A DNA stretch of 5,088 nt from Bacteroidales bacterium UBA3868. GTDB taxonomy: Bacteria > Bacteroidota > Bacteroidia > Bacteroidales > WCHB1-69. The stretch is from positions 1 to 5,088 of the forward strand of contig DGGS01000141.1 in NCBI GenBank assembly GCA_002392325.1, written 5' to 3'. Shown here piece by piece: positions 1 to 5,088 of this stretch. Both the position numbers and the translations under genes were made by a program. The notes under the pieces were generated by a model. That model ran no database searches and was not told where the DNA came from. It saw only the letters and a list, made by a program, of their open reading frames with translations. Positions within the stretch are counted from its first letter, which is position 1. Each line of letters opens with the position of its first letter.

Positions 1-543
1 ATGATCTGGGCCGACATGACCTGGGTTTTCATCGTGGTTTATGACATTTGGAACTTCGCTTACACCTACAACTGCTTGCCTACACACAGCTGGTTCTGCG
101 GTATCGCTTTGTTGCTTGCCCCGACCATCGCTGCTCTGTTGTGGAACCGCGGCGGTTGGATCATGAACCGCGCCAACACGTTGGCTATCTGGTGTATGTT
201 CGCGCAGGTGTTTCCGCTCTTCCAAGAGACCTTCAAAGACGGCTTCCAGGCCTTCAAGTGGGCTGTGCTTCCTGTTCAGTATCCTAACGGTATCGATACC
301 ATCACGGAGATCTACGCCGCTGCTGGCGGTGATGCTGCCGCTGTGGGCACCACCGTGGAGACCGTTGCCGGCAACCCGACCATGATGACTGTGATCAGCG
401 CCCTGGCTCTTATCACCAATGCCATCGCCCTGTGCTACATCATCGCCCAAGCCAAGAAGCGTCACATCAACCCGTACAAGGAAGATGTCTTCATCAACCA
501 AAAGTACTACAAAGACGCTGTGGCAAGAGCCGATATGGAATAA
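1..543 (+). CDS. Multi-pass membrane protein, probably DUF5692-like, 5' end missing
   Basis: The frame is open from base 1 to a TAA stop at 541-543 (180 codons visible). The ATG at base 1 may be an internal methionine, because no upstream sequence or start signal can be seen and the first residues already lie in a membrane segment; I treat the gene as 5'-truncated. Probable membrane segments lie at about residues 5-22, 31-48, 58-75 and 127-149. Between the last two is a polar, Ala/Gly-rich stretch (about 95-126), and a basic tail with several Lys, His and Tyr follows the last segment. The aromatic run around D15-P27 (DIWNFAYTYNCLP) and the later WNRGGW (48-53) look like conserved family motifs. 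From memory this resembles DUF5692, a membrane family of unknown function, but I could not search for it. No catalytic motif is visible and no function is proposed. Coding sense is well supported by composition and by the terminator just downstream. Confidence 0.8.
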   Translation: MIWADMTWVFIVVYDIWNFAYTYNCLPTHSWFCGIALLLAPTIAALLWNRGGWIMNRANTLAIWCMFAQVFPLFQETFKDGFQAFKWAVLPVQYPNGIDTITEIYAAAGGDAAAVGTTVETVAGNPTMMTVISALALITNAIALCYIIAQAKKRHINPYKEDVFINQKYYKDAVARADME

Positions 544-564
544 TTCCATTATAGCTAAACGCCA

Positions 565-593
565 AAAAGGGCCGCGAATTTCGCGGCCCTTTT
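565..593. terminator. Bidirectional rho-independent terminator between convergent genes
   Basis: The stem GGGCCGCGA (569-577) pairs with TCGCGGCCC (581-589) around a 3-nt loop (578-580). AAAA at 565-568 and TTTT at 590-593 extend the stem and supply a U-tract on either strand. It starts about 20 bases after the stop of the + strand membrane-protein gene and lies about 45 bases beyond the stop of the convergent - strand hydrolase gene, so it can serve both transcripts. Confidence 0.9.
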
Positions 594-637
594 GTTTATC
601 TGATGGGGAGGTGGCGCAAAAATGCCGCCTGCGATGA

Positions 638-1951
638 TTATCGCATCACCCTTTGCAAGAATTCTATCGTGATCTCCGCCGGGCGGTAAGGGCAGATGGT
701 GAAGTTGTGGTCGTAGTAGTTAAGCAGGTGGAACTCGCTGTTGGTCCATGTCTGGTGGAAATGCTCGCTGCAGGTGTAGGGCACCAGACGATCAGCGTTG
801 CCGTGGATGATGCAGACGTTGCCGTGGAAGTTGGCCGCCGTCTCAAAGATGGGCAGGGTGGAGGCGGTCTTCAAATATCTGTATCCAAGAGCGATGCCGT
901 TGTTGAGCACCAGGCTGTCGGGCATGTCGAGGGGGTCGAAGTCGATGCCGAAGAGGTTGCCGCGCACCACATCATCGCGCACGGAGGATGCCGGTGCCAG
1001 CAGCACCACTGCCTTGATGTCGTCGGGATGCTTGCCCGCCACCATGGCCGCCACCACCGCACCCTGCGAGTGGCCCACCAAGGCGATGTCGTCCACAAAC
1101 CGCAGGTCTTGGGCGTATGCCAGCACCTGTTCCAAATCCTCCATCTCATTGGCGATGGTCATATCCACAAACTTGCCCTCGCTCTTGCCGTGCCCGTTGA
1201 AGTCGAATTCCAGAACTGCGAAGTCGTTTTCCAGATAGTAGGCGATACGCCGCATGAGTGAGAAATCATGGTCGCAGTTGAGCCCGTGGCACAGGATGAC
1301 GAGATCGCATCGTTGTCCTGCCTTCAGCTCTGGTTTGTACAATCGAGCCCATAGTTTTCCTTTGCTGCCGTCAATGGCTATGGTGTCATATTTTCCAAGA
1401 AATGGGGTCGCAATACTTTCCACGAAATTCTTGTACAGCATATTCTCAATCTTATACGACAACACCGTGCTCACCAGCACTTTGCCGTCGGGACCGATGA
1501 GGTAGAGGGAGGGTATCCAGCGCACGCCGTAGGCCTTGGCCACATCCGACTGGTTCATCCGTTTCAGCTCGCTCACCTGCGGGTAGGGGATGCCGGATTG
1601 GGCAATGTAGTCCGTCCATTTCTGCTTGTCGGTGTCGAAGGAGACGCCGAGGAACTCCACTCCCATTTTGTTCCATTTGTTGTACATCCGGATAACCTCG
1701 GGCAGGTCTTTGCGGCAGTCGGGGCACCAGGAGGCCCAGAAGTCGATGACGACATACTTGCCTTTGGCGAAATCGCTGAATTTCAAAGTTTTGCCATCGG
1801 GAGTTTGGAGTTGGAAGTCGGGGGCGGGCGTGCCAGGTTTCAGCAGTTCCGCCGCGTATTTTGTGTCCAGGTCGGGCACCTGCGCCTGTAAACATGAGAG
1901 GGCAGCTATAAACAGACCTAGAAGTATGGTCAATCGGATATTTTTCATCAT
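638..1951 (-). CDS. Secreted thioredoxin-like (TlpA/AhpC-TSA) and alpha/beta-hydrolase fusion, feruloyl-esterase-like
   Basis: The 437-residue protein has two enzymatic domains. Residues 1-23 form an export signal (MKN start, hydrophobic core 8-19). C20 could be a lipoprotein cysteine, but the preceding A-L-S is a weak lipobox and cleavage after A23 is equally possible. Residues about 38-180 form a TlpA/AhpC-TSA thioredoxin fold with redox motif WCPDC (C76, C79), the family's FWASWC context and the cis-proline P147 in WIPSL. Residues about 188-437 form an alpha/beta hydrolase: oxyanion HG at 222-223, nucleophile GHSQG with S295, acid D387 in HGNADRLVP, and H415 in DHNF. Triad spacing (92 and 28 residues) matches what I recall for the Butyrivibrio esterase Est1E, suggesting a feruloyl/cinnamoyl-type esterase, though the substrate is inferred. 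Both active sites look intact. ATG at 1949-1951 is adjacent to a second ATG (1946-1948); either may start. A TAnnTTTG box lies upstream at 1975-1982. It is monocistronic and convergent with the membrane-protein gene. Confidence 0.92.
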   Translation of the reverse strand: MMKNIRLTILLGLFIAALSCLQAQVPDLDTKYAAELLKPGTPAPDFQLQTPDGKTLKFSDFAKGKYVVIDFWASWCPDCRKDLPEVIRMYNKWNKMGVEFLGVSFDTDKQKWTDYIAQSGIPYPQVSELKRMNQSDVAKAYGVRWIPSLYLIGPDGKVLVSTVLSYKIENMLYKNFVESIATPFLGKYDTIAIDGSKGKLWARLYKPELKAGQRCDLVILCHGLNCDHDFSLMRRIAYYLENDFAVLEFDFNGHGKSEGKFVDMTIANEMEDLEQVLAYAQDLRFVDDIALVGHSQGAVVAAMVAGKHPDDIKAVVLLAPASSVRDDVVRGNLFGIDFDPLDMPDSLVLNNGIALGYRYLKTASTLPIFETAANFHGNVCIIHGNADRLVPYTCSEHFHQTWTNSEFHLLNYYDHNFTICPYRPAEITIEFLQRVMR

Positions 1952-1974
1952 AAAGTTGTTTTTTTTGTGAAGCG

Positions 1975-1982
1975 CAAAAGTA
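1975..1982 (-). promoter_or_regulatory. Bacteroidetes-type -7 box for the thioredoxin/hydrolase gene
   Basis: The minus strand reads TACTTTTG, a perfect TAnnTTTG, 23 bases upstream of the ATG at 1949-1951. No clear TTTG is seen at the expected -33 spacing, so the upstream half is weak. Transcription would start near 1968 and leave a leader of about 17 bases without a Shine-Dalgarno site, as is usual in this phylum. Confidence 0.6.
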
Positions 1983-2048
1983 TGAAAAAAACATCACTTT
2001 TATCGGACGCTTAAAAAAAACGAAAAGTCTATCCTTTGAATTTTGGAC

Positions 2049-2077
2049 TTTGAACTATGATTTTTTTTGTACTTTTG
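2049..2077 (+). promoter_or_regulatory. Bacteroidetes-type promoter for the PLP enzyme gene
   Basis: TTTG at 2049-2052, a 17-base spacer and TACTTTTG (perfect TAnnTTTG) at 2070-2077. A second TTTG at 2042-2045 would give a 24-base spacer; the known optimum of 19-21 falls between the two. The start site should be near 2084, giving a leader of roughly 33 A-rich bases before the ATG at 2117. The box and its following C are the inverted copy of the box on the other strand (1974-1982), so the two divergent genes share the same core element. Confidence 0.65.
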
Positions 2078-2116
2078 CAATCCCAAATTTCAACAACAAT
2101 CTAATTCAAAAATAAT

Positions 2117-3313
2117 ATGGAAAAATTCGATCCCGCAACCAACCTGGAAAGATTGGACAAGAAAGATGCCTATAGAGGTGTCAACCCGGCTATCTGCGAT
2201 AGCGCAACCTTTATGTTTGAACAGGCCAAGACGATGACCGACACCTTCCACGGCGAAACCGAGGGTTACTTCCTCTACTCCCGCCACTGGAATCCCAGCA
2301 CCCTGTCGCTGGCACAGTCACTGGCCGCTATTGAAGGCACTGAGCTGGCTTGGACCACTGGTTCCGGTATGGCTGCTATTACGGTAGCTTTGTTGCATGA
2401 GGTGAAGTCCGGTGACCATATCCTCTCCAGCATGACCACCTACGGCGGCACATTCGCTTTCCTGAACAATTACCTTAAGAAATTCAATGTGGATGTCACT
2501 TTTGTGAACATGCAGGATTTGGATGCCGTGAAGAAAGCCATCCGTCCCAACACCAAGGTTGTCTATACCGAGACGATGAACAATCCGCTGTTGCGTATTG
2601 CCAATCTTCCGGAACTCTCCAAGATTGCCCACGCTGCTGGCGCCAAATTGTTGGTTGATAATACATTCACCCCGATGATTTTCTCCCCGTACCGTCTTGG
2701 CGCGGATGTGGTGATTTACAGTATGACAAAATATGTGAACGGCATGAACGACTGTGTGGCCGGTGCCATCTGCGGTTCCGCTGCTTACATCAACTCTTTG
2801 ATTGATGTGAACGACGGTACGGCCATGTTGCTTGGTCCGGTGTTGGACACCTTCCGTTCCACCAGCATCCAGAAGAATTTGCACACCTTGCATATCCGTA
2901 TGAAGAAACACAGCGAGAATGCCATGTATCTGGCTAAGAGATTCAAAGAGACGGGTATCAAATACAACTATCCGGGTCTTCCCGAGCATCCTGACCACGA
3001 ACTCTTCAAATCCATGATGAACGACGGTTACGGCTTCGGCGGTATGATCTCCATCGATATGGGCACGGCCGAGAGAGCTAGCGCCATCATGGAGAAGATG
3101 CAGGAGTTAGGCGTGGGTTACCTCGCCGTGAGTTTGGGTTATTTCAAGACGCTGTTCAGCAACTCTGGCAAATCCACCTCTTCCGAGGTTCCCGAGGATA
3201 TCCAGAAGGAGATGGGCATGAGCGAAGGCCTCATCCGTTTCTCCATGGGCTTGGACAACGATCCCGAGAGAACATTCCAACTCATCAAACAAGCCATCGA
3301 CGCCACGAAATAG
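2117..3313 (+). CDS. PLP-dependent Cys/Met metabolism enzyme (methionine gamma-lyase / cystathionine lyase-synthase family)
   Basis: The 398-residue length is typical of the family, which cleaves or forms C-S bonds in Met, Cys, homocysteine or cystathionine in the cytosol. Recognisable cofactor and substrate residues, named by analogy with Pseudomonas methionine gamma-lyase: Y54 and R56 in YSR (phosphate contact from the neighbouring subunit), SGM at 83-85, Y109 (ring stacking), D181 in DNTF (pyridine nitrogen), S202, T204 and the Schiff-base K205 in SMTKY, then S339 and R374 for the substrate carboxylate. Two deviations blur the exact activity. The usual GH(S/G)D after the lysine is GMND here (209-212). 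The position of the lyase-specific cysteine is G111 (TYGGT), as in cystathionine enzymes. The usual RG(L/I)KTL region also reads RSTSIQKNLHTL (247-258). I therefore assign the family but not the reaction or a gene symbol. It is a single gene with its own promoter and terminator. Confidence 0.93.
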   Translation: MEKFDPATNLERLDKKDAYRGVNPAICDSATFMFEQAKTMTDTFHGETEGYFLYSRHWNPSTLSLAQSLAAIEGTELAWTTGSGMAAITVALLHEVKSGDHILSSMTTYGGTFAFLNNYLKKFNVDVTFVNMQDLDAVKKAIRPNTKVVYTETMNNPLLRIANLPELSKIAHAAGAKLLVDNTFTPMIFSPYRLGADVVIYSMTKYVNGMNDCVAGAICGSAAYINSLIDVNDGTAMLLGPVLDTFRSTSIQKNLHTLHIRMKKHSENAMYLAKRFKETGIKYNYPGLPEHPDHELFKSMMNDGYGFGGMISIDMGTAERASAIMEKMQELGVGYLAVSLGYFKTLFSNSGKSTSSEVPEDIQKEMGMSEGLIRFSMGLDNDPERTFQLIKQAIDATK

Positions 3314-3333
3314 TCTTTTCGGGCGCTACGAAC

Positions 3334-3369
3334 AAAAGCAGGGTGGATTGCGGTCCGTCCTGCTTTTTT
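3334..3369. terminator. Rho-independent terminator after the PLP enzyme gene, possibly bidirectional
   Basis: AAAAGCAGG (3334-3342) pairs with CCTGCTTTT (3359-3367). Two G-T wobbles and the GGA/TCC pairing at 3345-3347/3354-3356 extend the stem around a 6-base loop, and T continues to 3369. It starts 21 bases after the TAG at 3311-3313. Read on the minus strand the same hairpin ends in TTTT, so it could also stop the convergent regulator transcript once that has passed through the heptad arrays. Confidence 0.85.
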
Positions 3370-3377
3370 GTGTGTTT

Positions 3378-3454
3378 GGATGTTGGAAGTTAGACGTTAG
3401 AAGTTAGATGTTGGATGTAGGATGTAGGATGTAGGATGTAGGATGTAGGATGTA
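3378..3454 (+). repeat. Heptad tandem repeat array, left arm (11 x 7 bp)
   Basis: Eleven unbroken 7-bp units fill 77 bp with consensus RGAYGTW. The last six (3413-3454) are identical GGATGTA. The first five (3378-3412) are diverged: GGATGTT, GGAAGTT, AGACGTT, AGAAGTT, AGATGTT. The pattern of a perfect block next to degenerate units suggests recent slippage-type expansion at the inner end. It is non-coding, between two convergent genes. Confidence 0.95.
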
Positions 3455-3472
3455 GGTATTGTCCTATAGTCA

Positions 3473-3521
3473 TACGTCTCACGTCTCACATCCCACATCT
3501 CACATCCCACATCTCACGTCT
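3473..3521 (-). repeat. Heptad tandem repeat array, inverted right arm (7 x 7 bp)
   Basis: Seven contiguous units read on the plus strand as TACGTCT, CACGTCT, CACATCC, CACATCT, CACATCC, CACATCT, CACGTCT. Their reverse complements are RGAYGTG with a terminal A variant, that is the same heptad as the left arm in the opposite orientation. An 18-base spacer (3455-3472) separates the arms. The array overlaps the stop codon of the regulator gene (TAG, 3520-3522), so the repeat begins exactly where coding ends. Confidence 0.93.
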
Positions 3522-4641
3522 ATAATCCCCCTTCCGCCGCCTCGTAGCCGCCATAACGCTTGGAACCCTTGTAGCAGATGCGTCCGTCCGTTTTCAGGTT
3601 GTGGACCAGCCTTTCCACGGTTCTGAACTTCAATCCGGTTCCCGTCGAAATGTCGGAAATCTTGCATCCCGGATGCAGACGGATATAATGCGCCACTTCC
3701 CCCAGCTGTTCGCAACCTGAACTTTCATTCGAATTTTCTTCCAAAAATTCCGTTCCAATCCCGCCAATTTGCCAATTTTCGTCATGCAAAATCTCCTCCA
3801 ATCCCGCCAAATCATGATTTTTTCGGATAATTTCGGAGTCTGATTGCTTCGAGAATTTCCGGTGGTTCCAGATCAGGAGTCTGGACAACACTTTTTCGGA
3901 TTCCTTTTGGTAGTAGGGCAGAGGATTTTCCATTCCCTGCAGGAATACGCCGTTTACCGTGTAACAGTCAATGCTGTCAAGCATGACGAGAGTGTTTCGG
4001 TTGATTCTCAGGCATTTGTCCTCTGAGAGGCAGTCCTCGATGGTGGACAGGGAGACGTATTGCTTGTATGACTGCCCGTTTTTAAGGTAGATTGTGGTGA
4101 TGTTGCCGTCGCACTGCGCATAGCGGATTTTGTCCGTATCAATAGTAGTCAACTTGTTGTGGTTCAGCATGATGACAATCTTGTTCTCCTTTTCCGAAAG
4201 CATTTCCCGCTCCTCCTTCAACGTGTTCATCAGGATATAGCCGGTATGCAGGAGAACGAAAAAGCAGATGAAAGCGGAATCACGCAGGAAAATATTCGCA
4301 CAAACACCTGACAGATAGTCGTTTAGGATATCCACAGGCAGAGAATCCGCATACAGAGAGACAATGTCTGGTTTGACGATGAAGTATTCTACGGCAGAGG
4401 CGGCGGCAGCAGCGGCCACGAGCGTCAGGACATACCACAAAGGTTTGTTTCTCAATAAAATATAAGGGGTGAGCAGATATTTTTCCGCATAAACGACGAG
4501 TGCAATCATCCCCAAGATGGCGCATTCGACCGCCTGGCTTTGCATGGGGCGCAGGAATGCGTTGTTGAGGAAAAAGTAAAGAGCGGCGGCCCAAAAGAGG
4601 ATTTCAAAGACAAGTCTGGTCGGTTGCAAATGTTTTTTCAT
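3520..4641 (-). CDS. Membrane-anchored LytTR transcription regulator with C-terminal winged-helix-like domain
   Basis: I start at ATG 4639-4641 (373 residues). An upstream in-frame extension would need a TTG at 4705-4707 that sits inside the promoter, and the ATG is followed by a basic stretch and a membrane segment. Four hydrophobic segments lie at about residues 12-30, 39-58, 69-89 and 118-139, then a short charged, possibly coiled linker (141-155). Residues about 162-256 form a LytTR DNA-binding domain, with the characteristic LRINRNTLVMLDSI at 211-224 matching the family's FxRIHRSxIVN stretch. After a polar linker (about 262-312), residues about 313-366 look like a winged helix: helix, KISDISTGTGLKFRTVERL helix-turn-helix (327-345), and a glycine/lysine wing. 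There is no histidine kinase or receiver domain, so it would act as a one-component regulator sensing at or in the membrane. Signal and targets are unknown. Its promoter interlocks with that of the divergent Cys-rich lipoprotein gene, the likeliest target. Confidence 0.88.
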   Translation of the reverse strand: MKKHLQPTRLVFEILFWAAALYFFLNNAFLRPMQSQAVECAILGMIALVVYAEKYLLTPYILLRNKPLWYVLTLVAAAAAASAVEYFIVKPDIVSLYADSLPVDILNDYLSGVCANIFLRDSAFICFFVLLHTGYILMNTLKEEREMLSEKENKIVIMLNHNKLTTIDTDKIRYAQCDGNITTIYLKNGQSYKQYVSLSTIEDCLSEDKCLRINRNTLVMLDSIDCYTVNGVFLQGMENPLPYYQKESEKVLSRLLIWNHRKFSKQSDSEIIRKNHDLAGLEEILHDENWQIGGIGTEFLEENSNESSGCEQLGEVAHYIRLHPGCKISDISTGTGLKFRTVERLVHNLKTDGRICYKGSKRYGGYEAAEGGL

Positions 4642-4655
4642 GTCCGTTTTTTTTG

Positions 4656-4663
4656 CAAAAATA
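4656..4663 (-). promoter_or_regulatory. Possible second -7 box for the LytTR regulator gene
   Basis: The minus strand reads TATTTTTG (TAnnTTTG) here, with no correctly spaced TTTG upstream. It would give a leader of under 10 bases before ATG 4641. It is the same CAAAAATAG plus-strand 9-mer as at 4705-4713, 49 bp apart. Weaker than the distal candidate and possibly chance in AT-rich DNA. Confidence 0.35.
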
Positions 4664-4704
4664 GTAAACCCGCCAAAAAATTTCGTCACATTTTTTTTTC
4701 GGGA

Positions 4705-4737
4705 CAAAAATAGGTGTAAATTTGTAAGCGAACCAAA
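4705..4737 (-). promoter_or_regulatory. Main promoter candidate for the LytTR regulator gene
   Basis: On the minus strand, TTTG at 4737-4734, a 21-base spacer and TATTTTTG at 4712-4705 match the Bacteroidetes -33/-7 consensus in both sequence and spacing. Transcription would start near 4698 and leave a leader of about 57 bases to ATG 4641. The spacer contains the -7 box of the opposite-strand promoter at 4717-4724. Confidence 0.65.
4717..4724 (+). promoter_or_regulatory. -7 box for the Cys-rich lipoprotein gene
   Basis: TAAATTTG is a perfect TAnnTTTG, 24 bases before ATG 4749. No TTTG is found at the -33 position (that region is a T-run ending in TTC near 4691-4700), so the promoter may be weak or activator-dependent. 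It lies inside the spacer of the divergent regulator promoter. Confidence 0.6.
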
Positions 4738-4748
4738 CCAAAACGATT

Positions 4749-5088
4749 ATGAAAAAAAAGATCAAAACCCTTTCAGAAAAAATTGCGTTAGCAATGTTCG
4801 TGTCCGTCGCGCTTGTTTCGTGCGCGGACAAACCCCAAACATGGAAGAACATCATTGTCGTATGTTCCAATGGGGAAAAAACAGGATCGGAGAATTACAC
4901 GATGTTTGTCAACATCGGTCATCAGGCGAGCGACTGCAAGAACTCGTGTGTTGTGGTCAATGGCCAGAGCACTCATGTGGACTGCCAAGGCATAGGACAT
5001 TACTGCAGCAAGAGTGCCAGTGTAATTCTCCAGAGTATTGGCGGGAGCCTTACAGCCGTCACCACGGACACGGTGGGTCTGACCAGCG
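4749..5088 (+). CDS. Small Cys/His-rich lipoprotein, unknown function, 3' end beyond window
   Basis: The frame opens at ATG 4749-4751 and stays open to the window end (113 codons seen). The start codon is followed by MKKKIK, a hydrophobic segment (about 12-23) and the lipobox LVSC with C25, so export and lipid anchoring are well supported. The mature part seen is polar and rich in Cys and His: C39, C63, C67, C79 and C86, with H58, H76 and H84. Spacing is C-x3-C, x11, C-x6-C, and the tripeptide IGH occurs twice (56-58 and 82-84), the second between C79 and C86. Such a pattern could hold disulfides or a metal in the periplasm or at the cell surface; this is inference. I do not recognise the family. 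Its promoter box lies within the promoter of the divergent membrane-bound LytTR regulator, which makes it a candidate target of, or signal partner to, that regulator. A short upstream A/C-rich leader lacks a Shine-Dalgarno site. Confidence 0.82.
   Translation, partial: MKKKIKTLSEKIALAMFVSVALVSCADKPQTWKNIIVVCSNGEKTGSENYTMFVNIGHQASDCKNSCVVVNGQSTHVDCQGIGHYCSKSASVILQSIGGSLTAVTTDTVGLTS

Noticed and set aside
653..1261. Plus-strand frame of 202 codons opposite the hydrolase domain
   Set aside because: Antisense shadow rich in Val and His. The opposite strand carries the intact catalytic triad.
638..1951. Two separate genes (thioredoxin and hydrolase) joined by a sequencing error
   Set aside because: One continuous frame runs through the junction (about residues 180-190) with no stop, start or frameshift signature, and both domains stay in frame.
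1452..1997. Long minus-strand frame (181 codons) over the thioredoxin part of the fusion gene
   Set aside because: It lies in another frame of the same strand as a gene with clear WCPDC and signal-peptide features. Its Arg/Pro-rich composition is typical of a shadow frame.
2318..2998. Minus-strand frame of 226 codons opposite the PLP enzyme
   Set aside because: Antisense shadow of a gene with all cofactor-binding motifs. It is rich in His/Val/Gln with no domain or promoter.
3378..3521. CRISPR-like array
   Set aside because: The units are 7 bp with no spacers between them and reverse orientation midway. This is a simple tandem/inverted repeat, not repeat-spacer architecture.
4642..4707. N-terminal extension of the LytTR regulator by 22 residues from a TTG codon
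   Set aside because: The extension would start within the -7 box and its residues are read from AT-rich promoter sequence. ATG 4641 is followed by a normal N-terminus and membrane segment.
4604..4870. Minus-strand frame of 88 codons across the divergent promoter region
   Set aside because: It crosses both promoters and the signal peptide of the lipoprotein gene on the opposite strand. The hydrophobic stretch is a complement artefact.

Overview
The window looks like a chromosomal segment of a Bacteroidetes bacterium, most likely a gut-type Bacteroidales. The grounds are AT-rich intergenic regions carrying TAnnTTTG promoter boxes (the Bacteroidetes -7 element, sometimes with an upstream TTTG), start codons preceded by A-rich sequence rather than Shine-Dalgarno sites, and protein types common in that phylum. 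The species cannot be named from this sequence. I see no rRNA, tRNA, CRISPR array, transposase or phage gene.

Layout: (1) 1-543 (+) is the 3' part of a multi-pass membrane protein, probably DUF5692-like. It ends at a strong hairpin terminator (565-593) shared with the convergent gene 2. (2) 638-1951 (-) encodes a secreted fusion of a TlpA-type thioredoxin domain and an alpha/beta hydrolase resembling feruloyl/cinnamoyl esterases. (3) 1952-2116 is a divergent promoter region in which both strands carry the same TACTTTTGC box. (4) 2117-3313 (+) encodes a Cys/Met-metabolism PLP enzyme (methionine gamma-lyase / cystathionine enzyme fold) with an altered active-site lysine signature, followed by a terminator at 3334-3369. 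(5) 3378-3521 holds two facing arrays of a 7-bp repeat, 11 copies and then 7 inverted copies, running up to the stop codon of the next gene. (6) 3520-4641 (-) encodes a membrane-anchored LytTR regulator with a second, C-terminal winged-helix-like domain. (7) 4642-4748 is a compact divergent promoter region with interlocking promoter elements. (8) 4749-5088 (+) is the start of a small Cys/His-rich lipoprotein that runs off the window.

The genes do not form one operon: strands alternate (+ - + - +) and each gene appears to have its own promoter. The strongest functional link is between the LytTR regulator and the divergent Cys-rich lipoprotein, whose promoters interlock; a regulator-target pair is a reasonable inference but is not shown by the sequence alone. 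The two items most worth following up are the heptad inverted array, predicted to fold best in RNA of the regulator's strand, and the regulator/lipoprotein pair.
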